Below, piece after piece: positions 16,697-25,168 of a DNA stretch of 64,000 bases. Source of the stretch: a virus. The stretch is taken from the IMG/VR virus record IMGVR_UViG_3300021339_000006, positions 1-64,000 of that record; one strand, 5' to 3'. Every line of letters begins with the position of its first letter. The first letter of the stretch is position 1. Made by a program: the position numbers and the translations under genes. Under the pieces are notes generated by a model that searched no databases, had not been told where the DNA came from, and was given only the letters and a program-made list of their open reading frames with translations.

Positions 16697-17761
16697 TCAG
16701 GGAGCCACGCCGTGGACAATACCAGTCTGTCCATCGTAGTCCGAGCGAAGCTGCGGAACCCAGATCGCCATCACTTTGAAATGCACGCGCATTCCGCCGT
16801 CCGTCTCCCACTGCAAGGTGGTGATGTCCATACCATTCACGAGCCGCGCCACGTCGCTCGTCATTTGCACGAGGATCATTTGGAAGCCAGTGAGGTAATC
16901 GACAGTTTGGATTTCCGACACGCCGTTGATCTGCATCAAACGCTGGCGGACGGAGTTGTCTCCCTTCTCGTCGCTGTAGTCATTGTCCAAGAACAAGTCC
17001 CAGTCCGGCGAGACGTAGAGCGTCCACGGGCCGAAGTAGTTATTGTTGGTGGACAACTGGCGCATCTCGAGCACCTCGTTGAGCAAGGTCTTCGGAGTCC
17101 AACCACTTGCTGTCGGATTCGTCAACACCTGAGTCAACCGCCCAATGTAATTGGTGAGGCCGTAAACAGTCCCGCCGCCGTAGCTGTATGTCCCAGCAGT
17201 GCCGAGGAACAGTTTCTCAGCCTCTTCCGTCACCTTGCGCGCAGCCAACTGCGCTGTCGTGGTGTCCACGCCCTGACCATTGTTGCGGGAGACCGCAATC
17301 TGGCGTGCGTTGAAGAAGAAGTCCTTGTGAATCACGGGCAACGGAAGGTTGATCGTGTCCGTCTCAGGGCGATCGCCTTCGCTCTTACGCGCCGGATCCA
17401 TGCTGATGGTCGCCGGTGTGATGTCGCCCATCCGATCCGACTCAAGCACTGTTTTACCCATGCCGTTGGGCACAGTGTAAACCAAGCCCTTGCTGCGGAA
17501 GTCCGAAATGATCCGGAGCCGTTCACGCGCAGCCATTGTCACTGCGTCGTCGATCTGTTTCCACTCGTCTTTGCGCAAAGTGGCGTTCCGAGTCAACACT
17601 GGTGTGGACACCAGCTTGTTGGTTCGGAGGTCCTTTGTGGCAATGTAGTGCCGCCCGTCATCCCCAACCCAGGGACGCAGTGTGGCAACGTCGAAGCCGT
17701 TGGTAAGGAGCGTCGAAGCGACGTTCCCTATGGCGCGGCCATTGTAAATGAAGTCTTTCAT
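16697..17761 (-). CDS. Major capsid protein (HK97 fold, encapsulin/linocin-like)
   Basis: 354 aa. Sequence character and position (after scaffold/protease and decoration genes, before adaptors) identify the major head protein. Blocks such as EEAEKLFLGTAGTY, GLTNYIGR, YFGPWTLYVSPDWDLFLDNDYS and MQINGVSEI resemble the linocin/encapsulin-related group of phage capsids. Residues 1-90 would be the N-arm and E-loop. No cleavage of a long N-terminal delta domain is evident, so scaffolding is probably supplied by the 487-aa protein. The leader is A-rich with no SD. Confidence 0.85.
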   Translation of the reverse strand: MKDFIYNGRAIGNVASTLLTNGFDVATLRPWVGDDGRHYIATKDLRTNKLVSTPVLTRNATLRKDEWKQIDDAVTMAARERLRIISDFRSKGLVYTVPNGMGKTVLESDRMGDITPATISMDPARKSEGDRPETDTINLPLPVIHKDFFFNARQIAVSRNNGQGVDTTTAQLAARKVTEEAEKLFLGTAGTYSYGGGTVYGLTNYIGRLTQVLTNPTASGWTPKTLLNEVLEMRQLSTNNNYFGPWTLYVSPDWDLFLDNDYSDEKGDNSVRQRLMQINGVSEIQTVDYLTGFQMILVQMTSDVARLVNGMDITTLQWETDGGMRVHFKVMAIWVPQLRSDYDGQTGIVHGVAP

Positions 17762-17772
17762 TTGTTCTTAAT

Positions 17773-17786
17773 GTTTACTGGTTAAT
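17773..17786 (-). repeat. Leader repeat, copy 2 (before the major capsid gene)
   Basis: Identical 14 nt to 16670-16683, also followed by AAGAAC and the ATG. It may be a translation enhancer or a processing/promoter element for abundant head genes. Confidence 0.75.
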
Positions 17787-17796
17787 CGGCCGTCCG

Positions 17797-18231
17797 TCAC
17801 AAGATACGAACACGCACGCGAGTATCAACTTCCGCGGCGGAATCGCTCAAGTCCATTTCTTCGAGTGGAACGCCAATTCGCACGTCCGTCCCGCCAGCAA
17901 CCTTCAGCGTCCCATCACCATTGCTGGTGAGAAACTCATTAGGTGTGCAATGCTCGCCTGCCGCAAGGAAGGCAAACACAACGTCTCCAGACTTCTGGAC
18001 GCCGACGGCAACGAGTTCGCCGACTGCGTAATTGTCACTGATGCCGCGGCCCTGCAGCGCATCTTCCAGCGCAAAGGTTTTCTCCGCGTGCCCGCCTGCT
18101 GTGCCGTGCGGGATCAAATTCCCAGCACTGTTAAGCGCAACGAGCATACCCGGCGTGATGATGGCAGCCGCGCGCCCTTCTTCGTGGAACCCTTCTCCCT
18201 TGAGTTGGATTCGTGTTGGTCGTGTTTTCAT
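17797..18231 (-). CDS. Capsid decoration / stabilisation protein (DUF2190-like)
   Basis: 144 aa, beta-rich. It has the layout of DUF2190-type decoration proteins: ITPGMLVALNSAGNLIPH, AVGELVAVGVQKSGDVVFAFL and a C-terminal VDTRVRVRIL strand. It lies between scaffold/protease and capsid genes, the usual place for a head cement protein. Confidence 0.7.
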   Translation of the reverse strand: MKTRPTRIQLKGEGFHEEGRAAAIITPGMLVALNSAGNLIPHGTAGGHAEKTFALEDALQGRGISDNYAVGELVAVGVQKSGDVVFAFLAAGEHCTPNEFLTSNGDGTLKVAGGTDVRIGVPLEEMDLSDSAAEVDTRVRVRIL

Positions 18232-18265
18232 CGTTTTGTTTTAGTGATGTATGTGATCTGACGCG

Positions 18266-19729
18266 TTAGGCGGCAGCCGTCTTCTTGTCAAAGTTCATCA
18301 CCGGAATTTCCAACGGCGCCTCACCAGAGGTCGTTGCGTTGCCGACCGGTGCCATTCCCGCATAGCTTGCCTGCGCAGTCTCAGAGGTCGCAGCCGACAA
18401 GCGGGCCAGTTTGCGCAGCTCACCAAGCGGCCGCGTGTTCAATTCTTCCTTCGCGAACTCGTTGCTCTCGTTGGCAAGGATAACATCGACCAGCTTGGTC
18501 TTTTCCTCGTTGAGAGACTGCATTGAGTTGCGCAACACTTCCCGCACTTCGGGCGGAGCATTGTCCACGTATTCCTGCACGTTGACAACCTTCGGAGGAG
18601 CCGAAGGTGTGACAGGAGGCGGAACCACCGGCGGCGCGGCCGGAGGTGTCACGGGAGGTGCAACAGGTGGAGGTGTTGCTGGCGGCGTGATGCCGTTCAC
18701 AACAATGTCCAACTGCTTATCGTTGTAAGCCATCAAAGCTGCGCGGTCGGTCTCTGCCCACCCCGCATTCGCTGCAATGATGCCGTCCACTTTTTCTTTT
18801 TGTGTCTTCATCGCGGTTGTTTCTGTTTCTTCTTCTGCGGGACGGTGGTTCCCAACAAAGGAACCATCAACCGTCCGGTATTCAGTGACTCGCTTTACCT
18901 TAACCGGCGTCTCGTCACTCAACGAAACGTCAGTGTCATTTGACATGTAACCGAGCCGCCAAAATTCATTCTCCTTCTCGTAAATAAAGAAGTTGGAGAA
19001 CACATCCACCACCCAAATGTAAGGGCCGTTCTCACCGACCTTGAGTTGGTCGCGCAGCTTTTGGGAAAGCGCGCTGTGGATGTTACTGTAAGACATTTCG
19101 TTGTCTGCCAGTCCCATCTTTGTCAGCAACTGATGGAAAGCCTGACCAACCGGCGATCGCTTATCCGCTGCTTGGTTGCGAAGGAAGCCGGCACCGTCAG
19201 CAATCGAACAAGCGCCGATCTGGTCAGGCAGTAACGCAAGATGGTCGGGCCGGTAGTTGCGCGCAACGAGGCTGTAATCCTCGGACTTCCATTTGCCCGT
19301 CGTGTTCTCTCCGTCGAAAAATAATCCAGTGGAAAGCTCCATCATCTCTTTCGCCTTCACTGCCTTAAGGATTCGATCGTCGATCAAATCGGCGCGGTCC
19401 TTTTCAATCCACGCCTCGCTGGTGAGTCTGTTGTTGGCGAACTTAGTGTTGAGCATCAAACCAACCTTGCGGTTGTTGATAACGTCGGGTTGGCACGCAC
19501 TGATCCCTTCGCCGTTCAGCGTCGGATGGTAAACCACCACTGGTTTGTGATTCCAAACCTCAGGTGTCTTTTCCAACTCGTCCTTTGGATAAAACACAGG
19601 GCCGGCCGATCCTGCATGGACGCCCTCAGTGAGGATAACCATCGGAACCACCACATGAGTGCGTCCTTCCAGCGTTTCCTCACGTGAATTTGCAGCCATT
19701 AAATTGAGTGTGATCTTTGAGTAAGTCAT
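18266..19729 (-). CDS. DUF2213 prohead protease fused to scaffold-like domain
   Basis: 487 aa. Residues 1-200 match DUF2213 phage proteases (VFYPKDELEKTPEVWNHKPV, VVYHPTLNG, MELSTGLFFDGE). A middle domain of about 100 residues follows, then a Pro-rich linker (repeats of PPVTPPA/PPV, residues about 345-372) and a C-terminal helical, Ala-rich part like a scaffold. The single polypeptide would both shape and mature the head. The Pro-rich linker could be the self-cleavage or flexible segment. The start ATG follows GGAGGAG at a long distance. Confidence 0.8.
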   Translation of the reverse strand: MTYSKITLNLMAANSREETLEGRTHVVVPMVILTEGVHAGSAGPVFYPKDELEKTPEVWNHKPVVVYHPTLNGEGISACQPDVINNRKVGLMLNTKFANNRLTSEAWIEKDRADLIDDRILKAVKAKEMMELSTGLFFDGENTTGKWKSEDYSLVARNYRPDHLALLPDQIGACSIADGAGFLRNQAADKRSPVGQAFHQLLTKMGLADNEMSYSNIHSALSQKLRDQLKVGENGPYIWVVDVFSNFFIYEKENEFWRLGYMSNDTDVSLSDETPVKVKRVTEYRTVDGSFVGNHRPAEEETETTAMKTQKEKVDGIIAANAGWAETDRAALMAYNDKQLDIVVNGITPPATPPPVAPPVTPPAAPPVVPPPVTPSAPPKVVNVQEYVDNAPPEVREVLRNSMQSLNEEKTKLVDVILANESNEFAKEELNTRPLGELRKLARLSAATSETAQASYAGMAPVGNATTSGEAPLEIPVMNFDKKTAAA

Positions 19730-19826
19730 GGTTGGTGTGTCTCCTCCATTCGTGGGCGCTTGTTCCGCACAGCCATCTACGCGGGCAAGATAGGACTGAG
19801 CCTGGCAGGAGTAAAGGAAAACCTAC

Positions 19827-20228
19827 TTAGTTTCCAGCTTCTTGTTTTTGCTGGGACTCGAGTAGGGCATCGGCCGGATTGGATGGAATGAACGGTCTCA
19901 GAAGGATGCAGTTGTTGAAAAGATTCTGCACCGTCTGCTCGGGATCGTCCGATATGAGAGCGCGTAGTTCCGAGGGTGTGATAGCGTTAGCAAAAGCATC
20001 CGTGAGAACCTTCAACGACTCTCCCACAAGTTGGTATTGCAAAACTGTTGTCCGCATTTGATCCACCAAGGCTGTTGTGCCAGACCGCTGGTGGCTTTGC
20101 ACCGTTGTGACAATGCGCCGCCATCGCCGCTCCACCTCCTCAGTTGGAATGCCCATCTTACAAGAGATGCGGGCGTTGGTCATTCCCATGGACTTGTATT
20201 TGACTATCAAGGCATCATCGGTGAGCAC
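19827..20228 (-). CDS. Small protein with N-terminal helix-turn-helix pattern
   Basis: 133 aa, GTG start with AAGGAGGAC 4-5 nt upstream, overlapping the glycosyltransferase gene by 22 nt. Residues 8-38 (VKYKSMGMTNARISCKMG, then EEVERRWRRI) read like an HTH, the rest is helical. It may bind DNA or act as a head-assembly helper; no family recognised. Confidence 0.5.
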   Translation of the reverse strand: MLTDDALIVKYKSMGMTNARISCKMGIPTEEVERRWRRIVTTVQSHQRSGTTALVDQMRTTVLQYQLVGESLKVLTDAFANAITPSELRALISDDPEQTVQNLFNNCILLRPFIPSNPADALLESQQKQEAGN

Positions 20229-21043
20229 GCTGTCCTCCTTATTGAAATATAATCGAAAAGCACTTTGCGATTCTGACTGGACTGGATCGGATTCTTGTAA
20301 TCACCAAACGGTGCGGGATGCCAACGATGGAGCAAGCCTAGCCGATCGTTGAGTTCGATCAGCTCTCGCGCCTTGCGCCGACTGATTTCTTCCCGACACC
20401 TTTGCGTCACGTTGTCCATACGCAAGTCTCCGGGCAGTGGGTCGGCTTGCTGTTGGTGGTGCTCCAGCATGTAAATTTGCTGGTAATCCTCCCACCCGTG
20501 TCCTTTGAATTCAGAAACGCAGCCACCCAACTCGAGGTAATCCAAACGCCGACAAATGAAATTCGTGCCAGCTGGAAACGGGTAGCTCGATGGATGCTCG
20601 ATAAGGTGGTAATACTCCGACACGAGAATGGGCATCTTGCTTGGTGATAAGTTGGAAATCGACGTCCCCTGATCCATGTAATACATGCCACCATTGAACC
20701 ACTGCCGAGGCTGCGCCGTTTCCAGGATTGGGAGCAACTCTGTGAAATAGCGCGTGTGGGCAATGCAGTCCACGTCGAGCTTCATAATCCAATCAGATTT
20801 GGCAAGTGCCGCGCCCACGTTGTGGTAGTGACCGATCGAACGAGGTGCTCGATCGCTGCTCCTGCAATCCACAAATTGCAATGCCTCGCACTCATACTGG
20901 AGTGCCCACTCTGGAATCGTGCTAGGGGAAATGAGCATGTGACACACGCCTTGCGTAGGCGCGGCACAAACGGATTTCAACCACAAGGTCAGCATCTCCG
21001 GCCGATTCCAATAAGGTGTGATGGTGGTGAGGATTGGTTTCAT
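20207..21043 (-). CDS. GT-A fold glycosyltransferase
   Basis: 278 aa. The N-terminus TTITPYWNRPEMLTLWLKS is a GT2-type beginning, and DWIMKLDVDC (about residues 93-102) supplies the DxD metal/nucleotide-sugar site. A later GHGWEDYQ motif resembles the galactosyltransferase C-terminal (GT27/GT7-like) acid. The gene closes the head-module sugar operon; ATGA links it to the gene upstream. The acceptor is unknown. Confidence 0.78.
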   Translation of the reverse strand: MKPILTTITPYWNRPEMLTLWLKSVCAAPTQGVCHMLISPSTIPEWALQYECEALQFVDCRSSDRAPRSIGHYHNVGAALAKSDWIMKLDVDCIAHTRYFTELLPILETAQPRQWFNGGMYYMDQGTSISNLSPSKMPILVSEYYHLIEHPSSYPFPAGTNFICRRLDYLELGGCVSEFKGHGWEDYQQIYMLEHHQQQADPLPGDLRMDNVTQRCREEISRRKARELIELNDRLGLLHRWHPAPFGDYKNPIQSSQNRKVLFDYISIRRTACSPMMP

Positions 21044-21213
21044 TCTGCTTTTGCGTTTCTTAGGATCTTGTCTGGATTGGCGCCTTTGAGTTTTAGTAGC
21101 ACCCGCAGAATACGATTCTCATCACGTGCGGCATCATTCTTCTTTTGGGTAATAATGTCAGCCTTGCGCTCGGTAATGACTCCAAGTTTCGGTCTTCCAA
21201 CGCGCGCTTTCAT
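21040..21213 (-). CDS. Small basic protein in the sugar operon
   Basis: 57 aa, MKARVGRPKLGVITERKADI at the start. Both ends overlap neighbours as ATGA, which strongly supports its being translated. Very basic; the VGRPKL motif resembles an AT-hook or a ribosomal-type loop, then a long charged helix. Not recognised. Confidence 0.6.
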   Translation of the reverse strand: MKARVGRPKLGVITERKADIITQKKNDAARDENRILRVLLKLKGANPDKILRNAKAE

Positions 21214-21845
21214 TTCCGAGAATAGTATCTGTCGCCCCAGCCTTGTTTCATCATCTTTGTTTCTTTGGGAAACAACTGAAACTTGGCAAGGTGGTCGTCG
21301 ATCTCTGGCGTGAGTGGACAGTCCTTGTAAAGGTGCTTCTCATTCACCTCAATGTAGGCGTGATCAAACTTCCAAAGCAGATCGCCCATCCCGCGCAACG
21401 CCATCAGCTCTGCTCCCTGCAAGTCCGCATTGAGAAACCATCCCGGCCCTACAATGTCTTTCAACGCCCAACAGTGCAACAGGGTATCCAACCGAATCGT
21501 TCGCATTGGGTGATCCTTAATGAACTTGGTGGTTGGGTGTTCCTTCGCGTGCGTGTCAAACGCCAAGAAGCTGGAACTTTGTGACTCGTTGTTGGCTTCA
21601 TGAAACATTACCTGCTCCCCGTCGTGCTCACCCAAGCACGCACAGATTGCGAAGTTGCCTGGAAACGTTGCCAGCTTGCGCACCAGCTGCTGGTGTATAT
21701 GGGGCAATGCTTCCACCCATATCACCTTCCGAATGCCCAGGGCGGCATACGCCTGCGCTTCCTGCCCGAGATTAGCACCAAGGTGGAGGACGCCAGGTGT
21801 TTGAATGTTGTGGCGTTTGAAGAGTTCATCGAAGGGGATTAGCAT
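21210..21845 (-). CDS. FkbM family methyltransferase
   Basis: 211 aa class I SAM methyltransferase. GVLHLGANLGQEAQAYAALG is the SAM-binding motif I (residues about 18-37), with WVEALP as motif II and FLNADLQGAELMALRGM (about 138-154) the D.QG.E signature of the FkbM group. FkbM enzymes O-methylate sugars or small molecules, fitting the neighbouring glycosyltransferases. Confidence 0.85.
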   Translation of the reverse strand: MLIPFDELFKRHNIQTPGVLHLGANLGQEAQAYAALGIRKVIWVEALPHIHQQLVRKLATFPGNFAICACLGEHDGEQVMFHEANNESQSSSFLAFDTHAKEHPTTKFIKDHPMRTIRLDTLLHCWALKDIVGPGWFLNADLQGAELMALRGMGDLLWKFDHAYIEVNEKHLYKDCPLTPEIDDHLAKFQLFPKETKMMKQGWGDRYYSRK

Positions 21846-21846
21846 A

Positions 21847-22515
21847 TCAGGTTACGATTAAGGGTTTGTAAATTTGCTCGAACACCTCCACTCGACGTTC
21901 CCAAGTGTGCTGTCCTGCAAAGTGAATAGTTGGCATTCCTTTTCGCCACAGGATGCCGTCATGCCACATCTCAGGGCAAAAGCATCCGATCTCTTCTGCG
22001 CTTGCTGCGTAGATGCCCTTGAAGGCAGTCTCTCGAATGATCTCATCCATATACCATTGCTCCCAAGGAGGATAGGTAACGATCACGCGCTTCTTAGGTT
22101 CGATGCGCAGCGTTCCAATGGTGCAGCGCTCATGCCACTCATCGACAAAATCCATGGCATCCGCTGTCCTCTTCCACACCGTCAATCCAGCGCAGATGTA
22201 TTTCCAGAGCTTCCAGTTGGCTTGGTGGTAACCTGCCATGAAAATGTCCTTTTTGAGGAGGTCAGCCAAGTCCACTCTAAAGTCCATAAACGCCACATCA
22301 GCGTCTGCCCACACAATCTCTTTATATCCAGCCAACATCGCTTCCCGAATGACGTGAACTTTGGTAAAGCTGGGATGCAGGTCTGGCCAAAACTTCTCAC
22401 TTGTCTGCAAGTAGTCGTATCCACGTGCCTCCGCATACAGCCTGTGGTTCTCGAGGAACGGCTGGCAGAGGGAAGCGATCTCTGGCGTTGCGACAGTGAG
22501 TAGGGCTTTCTTCAT
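21847..22515 (-). CDS. GT34-like (or related GT-A) glycosyltransferase
   Basis: 222 aa from the ATG at 22515 (ATGA overlap). EIVWADADVAFMDF (about residues 66-79) carries the D.D site in the manner of galactosyl/mannosyl transferases of the GMA12/MNN10 type. MKKALLTVATPEIASLCQPF at the start and a His-Trp-rich C-terminus (HFAGQHTWERR) are consistent. Probably uses UDP- or GDP-sugars. Confidence 0.72.
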   Translation of the reverse strand: MKKALLTVATPEIASLCQPFLENHRLYAEARGYDYLQTSEKFWPDLHPSFTKVHVIREAMLAGYKEIVWADADVAFMDFRVDLADLLKKDIFMAGYHQANWKLWKYICAGLTVWKRTADAMDFVDEWHERCTIGTLRIEPKKRVIVTYPPWEQWYMDEIIRETAFKGIYAASAEEIGCFCPEMWHDGILWRKGMPTIHFAGQHTWERRVEVFEQIYKPLIVT

Positions 22516-23069
22516 GGCTTTTGTATCCACCAGCTTGGGTAGTCCGTCTCCTGCGTCACGTTCACTTTCAGCCCGTGCGTCGCAGCAAACGTATCCACCG
22601 CAGTCTTGACGCCGTAATCACCGGACTCAATCACGCCATCCAAGTAGTCATGCCCTGCCAAGATTCCATGCCGACGCACCTTGGGCCACCACAACGCCAC
22701 GTCCTCTGTAGCTGCCGCAAGCGTATGGTTAGCGTCGATGTAGGCAAAGTCCAGGAAGTCGTCGCTAAAGTGCGGCGCAGCTTGCGCAGAGGTCATCCGC
22801 ATTGGAATGGCACGCTTCCTGTAGTCGCGCGCCCGCGTCAAGATGCGTTGATAGCGGGCTTCCTGGTCATTGTCCCCATGCACGCTGTAGCCTGGCACAT
22901 CGAGGATCTTCCAAGGATCAATCTGCCAGCATGTCAACCCTAGAATTCTATCTAGAAGATCGAAGCTGAAGTAACCCTCCGCCACTCCAACTTCCACGGC
23001 ATAGTTGACCAGACCTAAGTCCTTCAACGCACCTGCAAAGTCTTTCCTCGTTCTCATCAATGTCCTCAC
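22512..23069 (-). CDS. Class I SAM-dependent methyltransferase
   Basis: 185 aa. AVEVGVAEGYFSFDLL is motif I, followed by DFAYIDANHTLAAATEDVALWW, the Methyltransf_24 pattern in which DANH marks the active-site loop. Several in-frame starts exist: ATG 23072, GTG 23069 (5 nt after GGAGG, GTGA overlap) and ATG 23057; I prefer the GTG. It lies inside the sugar operon and probably methylates a sugar or its precursor. Confidence 0.78.
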   Translation of the reverse strand: MRTLMRTRKDFAGALKDLGLVNYAVEVGVAEGYFSFDLLDRILGLTCWQIDPWKILDVPGYSVHGDNDQEARYQRILTRARDYRKRAIPMRMTSAQAAPHFSDDFLDFAYIDANHTLAAATEDVALWWPKVRRHGILAGHDYLDGVIESGDYGVKTAVDTFAATHGLKVNVTQETDYPSWWIQKP

Positions 23070-23791
23070 CATTGCCTCCGTATCTTTTTAGTTGGTATCG
23101 GTCTTTCCCAAACACGCTCCCCAGTCCACTCCGGAACCTTCCCCACGTATTGGATATCCTGCGCAGTCGAAATGTAGGCAGCCTGCGAACCACCGCGCTC
23201 ACTGAGGCGGCCAGGCAGCGGGCGGTTATACCAGTAGAAAGGCTTGAAGCGTTCGGCGATCCCAACAGAAGTAACGCCTTCCTTTTTCAATCTCCGATCC
23301 AGCTCTTGATCGTCCCCTGCGTATTGCGGGCGGTAACCTCCACAGCGTTCCACTAACGTCCTACGAAATCCCCAACAGCCATGGTAGGCAAAACGATCTG
23401 TGTGACGCCAATGGAATGTATCGCTCTGCACCCATTCACCATCAACGTGATCTATGGCAACACGTGGCTGAACAAATTGGCTACCTTGCAACGCGTCAAC
23501 AATGGACTCCAGCCACCAAGGCATGTAAATATCATCGTCGTCTGCCTTCGCCAGCGCGTCACTGTCAAAGGAAGCCATTGCGATGGCTGCATTGTTCTTC
23601 TCCCCGAGCGAACGAAACCGACGAGGAACAGACACCACATGCCACCTGTCACCCGACTGGTTTTCATACTGTCCAGAATCATCGAGGATAACCAACTCCC
23701 TATTCTCATAGGTTTGGTTTTCAAAGCATTTGATCATCCGCCCTAATAGCTCTGGGCGATTCAACGTCGGACAAAATGCGGTGATTTTCAT
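23066..23791 (-). CDS. GT2 family glycosyltransferase
   Basis: 241 aa from the ATG at 23791 (ATGA overlap). Classic GT2: ITAFCPTLNRPELL at the start, VILDDSG, then ALAKADDDDIYMPWWLE with the DxD, and AGDDQELDRRLKKEG with the catalytic ED/DD region. No membrane segment is seen, so it is a soluble transferase. Confidence 0.85.
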   Translation of the reverse strand: MKITAFCPTLNRPELLGRMIKCFENQTYENRELVILDDSGQYENQSGDRWHVVSVPRRFRSLGEKNNAAIAMASFDSDALAKADDDDIYMPWWLESIVDALQGSQFVQPRVAIDHVDGEWVQSDTFHWRHTDRFAYHGCWGFRRTLVERCGGYRPQYAGDDQELDRRLKKEGVTSVGIAERFKPFYWYNRPLPGRLSERGGSQAAYISTAQDIQYVGKVPEWTGERVWERPIPTKKIRRQW

Positions 23792-24531
23792 TTCAGGCGT
23801 TCCCACTCTACGGGAACGATGTCTTTTACATCAAGCCCATTCCACCCAGGCACAAACCAAGGCGTTGGCATCACCACACGCTTCATCGGATTCTGATTTA
23901 ACCATGCAGCCCACCACGAGAACGTGCTGGCAGAACAAATTTGATTCCAACACCAACTCATCTCGACCAAGTCTTCCAGCTCATTATTTCCTTCCGAGAA
24001 CGTGCAATCGTCCCTGTGCCCGAACGTCTCTTTGCACCACGAAATATCGTCACTGAAGAATCGAAAGTTCTCACCAGGAAAGGTAGCCATTGCACGCTCG
24101 ATCCATTGCACAGGAACTGGTGGATGCTTCCGTGTCCAGCGCAAGTAATCACCGCGCCGAACGTGGACGGCTGTGCCAGAATGTGGAAACCAAGGAAAGT
24201 CGAACAGGTTGCGGATATTCCACTCCCACTTTTTGAAATACTTCTCCGACTGCCAGTAACCGTTGAGCAGAATGTTCTGCTCCCGCCACTCCTCCTTAAA
24301 GGGCCGCTCGTGATGGCAGAACACCGGCTCCTCAATCGTTACTGACGGCAGGTTCGGATTGAAGTTTGGGTTGACAAGGTGCTGGAGATAGACGGGACTC
24401 CACTTGGGATCCCTCGACTCTGCCAACGTTGGCATGGTGAACTCAAGTTGGTGGTCCAGTGCGTAGCTGATTGCGCCTGCTGCTTGGAACAAGAAATTGC
24501 CCAAGCGTCCGTAGGTTAGGGGCTTGACCAT
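23788..24531 (-). CDS. GT11 alpha-1,2-fucosyltransferase-like enzyme
   Basis: 247 aa from the ATG at 24531. GRLGNFLFQAAGAISYALDH near the start and VHVRRGDYLR (about residues 141-150), the H.RRGDY nucleotide-binding signature of GT11, then FFSDDISWCK and SASTFSWWAAWLNQ, are all typical. The family transfers fucose from GDP-fucose. Its presence implies a deoxy-sugar or hexose cap on the phage glycan. Stop-to-start gap is 1 nt. Confidence 0.87.
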   Translation of the reverse strand: MVKPLTYGRLGNFLFQAAGAISYALDHQLEFTMPTLAESRDPKWSPVYLQHLVNPNFNPNLPSVTIEEPVFCHHERPFKEEWREQNILLNGYWQSEKYFKKWEWNIRNLFDFPWFPHSGTAVHVRRGDYLRWTRKHPPVPVQWIERAMATFPGENFRFFSDDISWCKETFGHRDDCTFSEGNNELEDLVEMSWCWNQICSASTFSWWAAWLNQNPMKRVVMPTPWFVPGWNGLDVKDIVPVEWERLK

Positions 24532-24532
24532 G

Positions 24533-25168
24533 CTAGATAAGGAGTTTGTAGTATTCGCCTTCTTTGAACTTTGTGCCAAGTGTAATGGATTCCTGCGCGC
24601 TCTCCTCGTGGTAACGGGCAAGTGGAAGGATCCGAAAGTCCATGCTTACACGCGCCGCATTGGTGCAGTTGCGATGATTTCCGTGCGTGAGAACGTTGCC
24701 ATCGAACGCAATCAACTCCCCTACGCGCATACGCATAGGCTCAAAGTCCTGCTTCCCTGGTTCCGATTCAACCCACACGCTGGCTGATCCGTCGGAATTG
24801 GTTAGTGGGATGATGTAGTTCTTCTCGCCCTTAGGGTGCCCGAACGCAGCATCATTGTGGAAGGCGCCGACAGCAACATTGCCTGGAAGGTGGATGCGGA
24901 AAGTAGGAAACCGCTGATAGAGGATTCGCATCGGATACGTGGGCGCGACTACCGACCGAACAAAGTCCTCGTAGGTATTCACCATCTCCGGCCACCCAGC
25001 ACGATACTTGTCATAAAAACGTTTGTGGAAAGATGTGGAAGAGTCAGCGCCTACTTTGAACAAATGCTCGTGGTGTTCCTGCAAAGAGGAGAGGTCTTTG
25101 GTTTCAAACAAAGCCTCCAACAGTCCAACAAAATCAAAGCCTGAGTAGGGTGTAGTCGTGTATCTCAT
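24533..25168 (-). CDS. 2OG-Fe(II) oxygenase-like protein
   Basis: 211 aa. FRIHLPGNVAVGAFHNDAAF gives the H.D pair (FHND, about residues 103-106), NYIIPLTNSDGSASVWVES the cupin core, and LTHGNHRNCTNAARVSMDFRI the distal His and the 2OG-binding Arg. This resembles StrG-type and phytanoyl-dioxygenase-like sugar or small-molecule hydroxylases. First gene of the sugar operon after the MuF-like head gene; it likely oxidises a sugar or nucleotide-sugar substrate. Confidence 0.75.
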   Translation of the reverse strand: MRYTTTPYSGFDFVGLLEALFETKDLSSLQEHHEHLFKVGADSSTSFHKRFYDKYRAGWPEMVNTYEDFVRSVVAPTYPMRILYQRFPTFRIHLPGNVAVGAFHNDAAFGHPKGEKNYIIPLTNSDGSASVWVESEPGKQDFEPMRMRVGELIAFDGNVLTHGNHRNCTNAARVSMDFRILPLARYHEESAQESITLGTKFKEGEYYKLLI

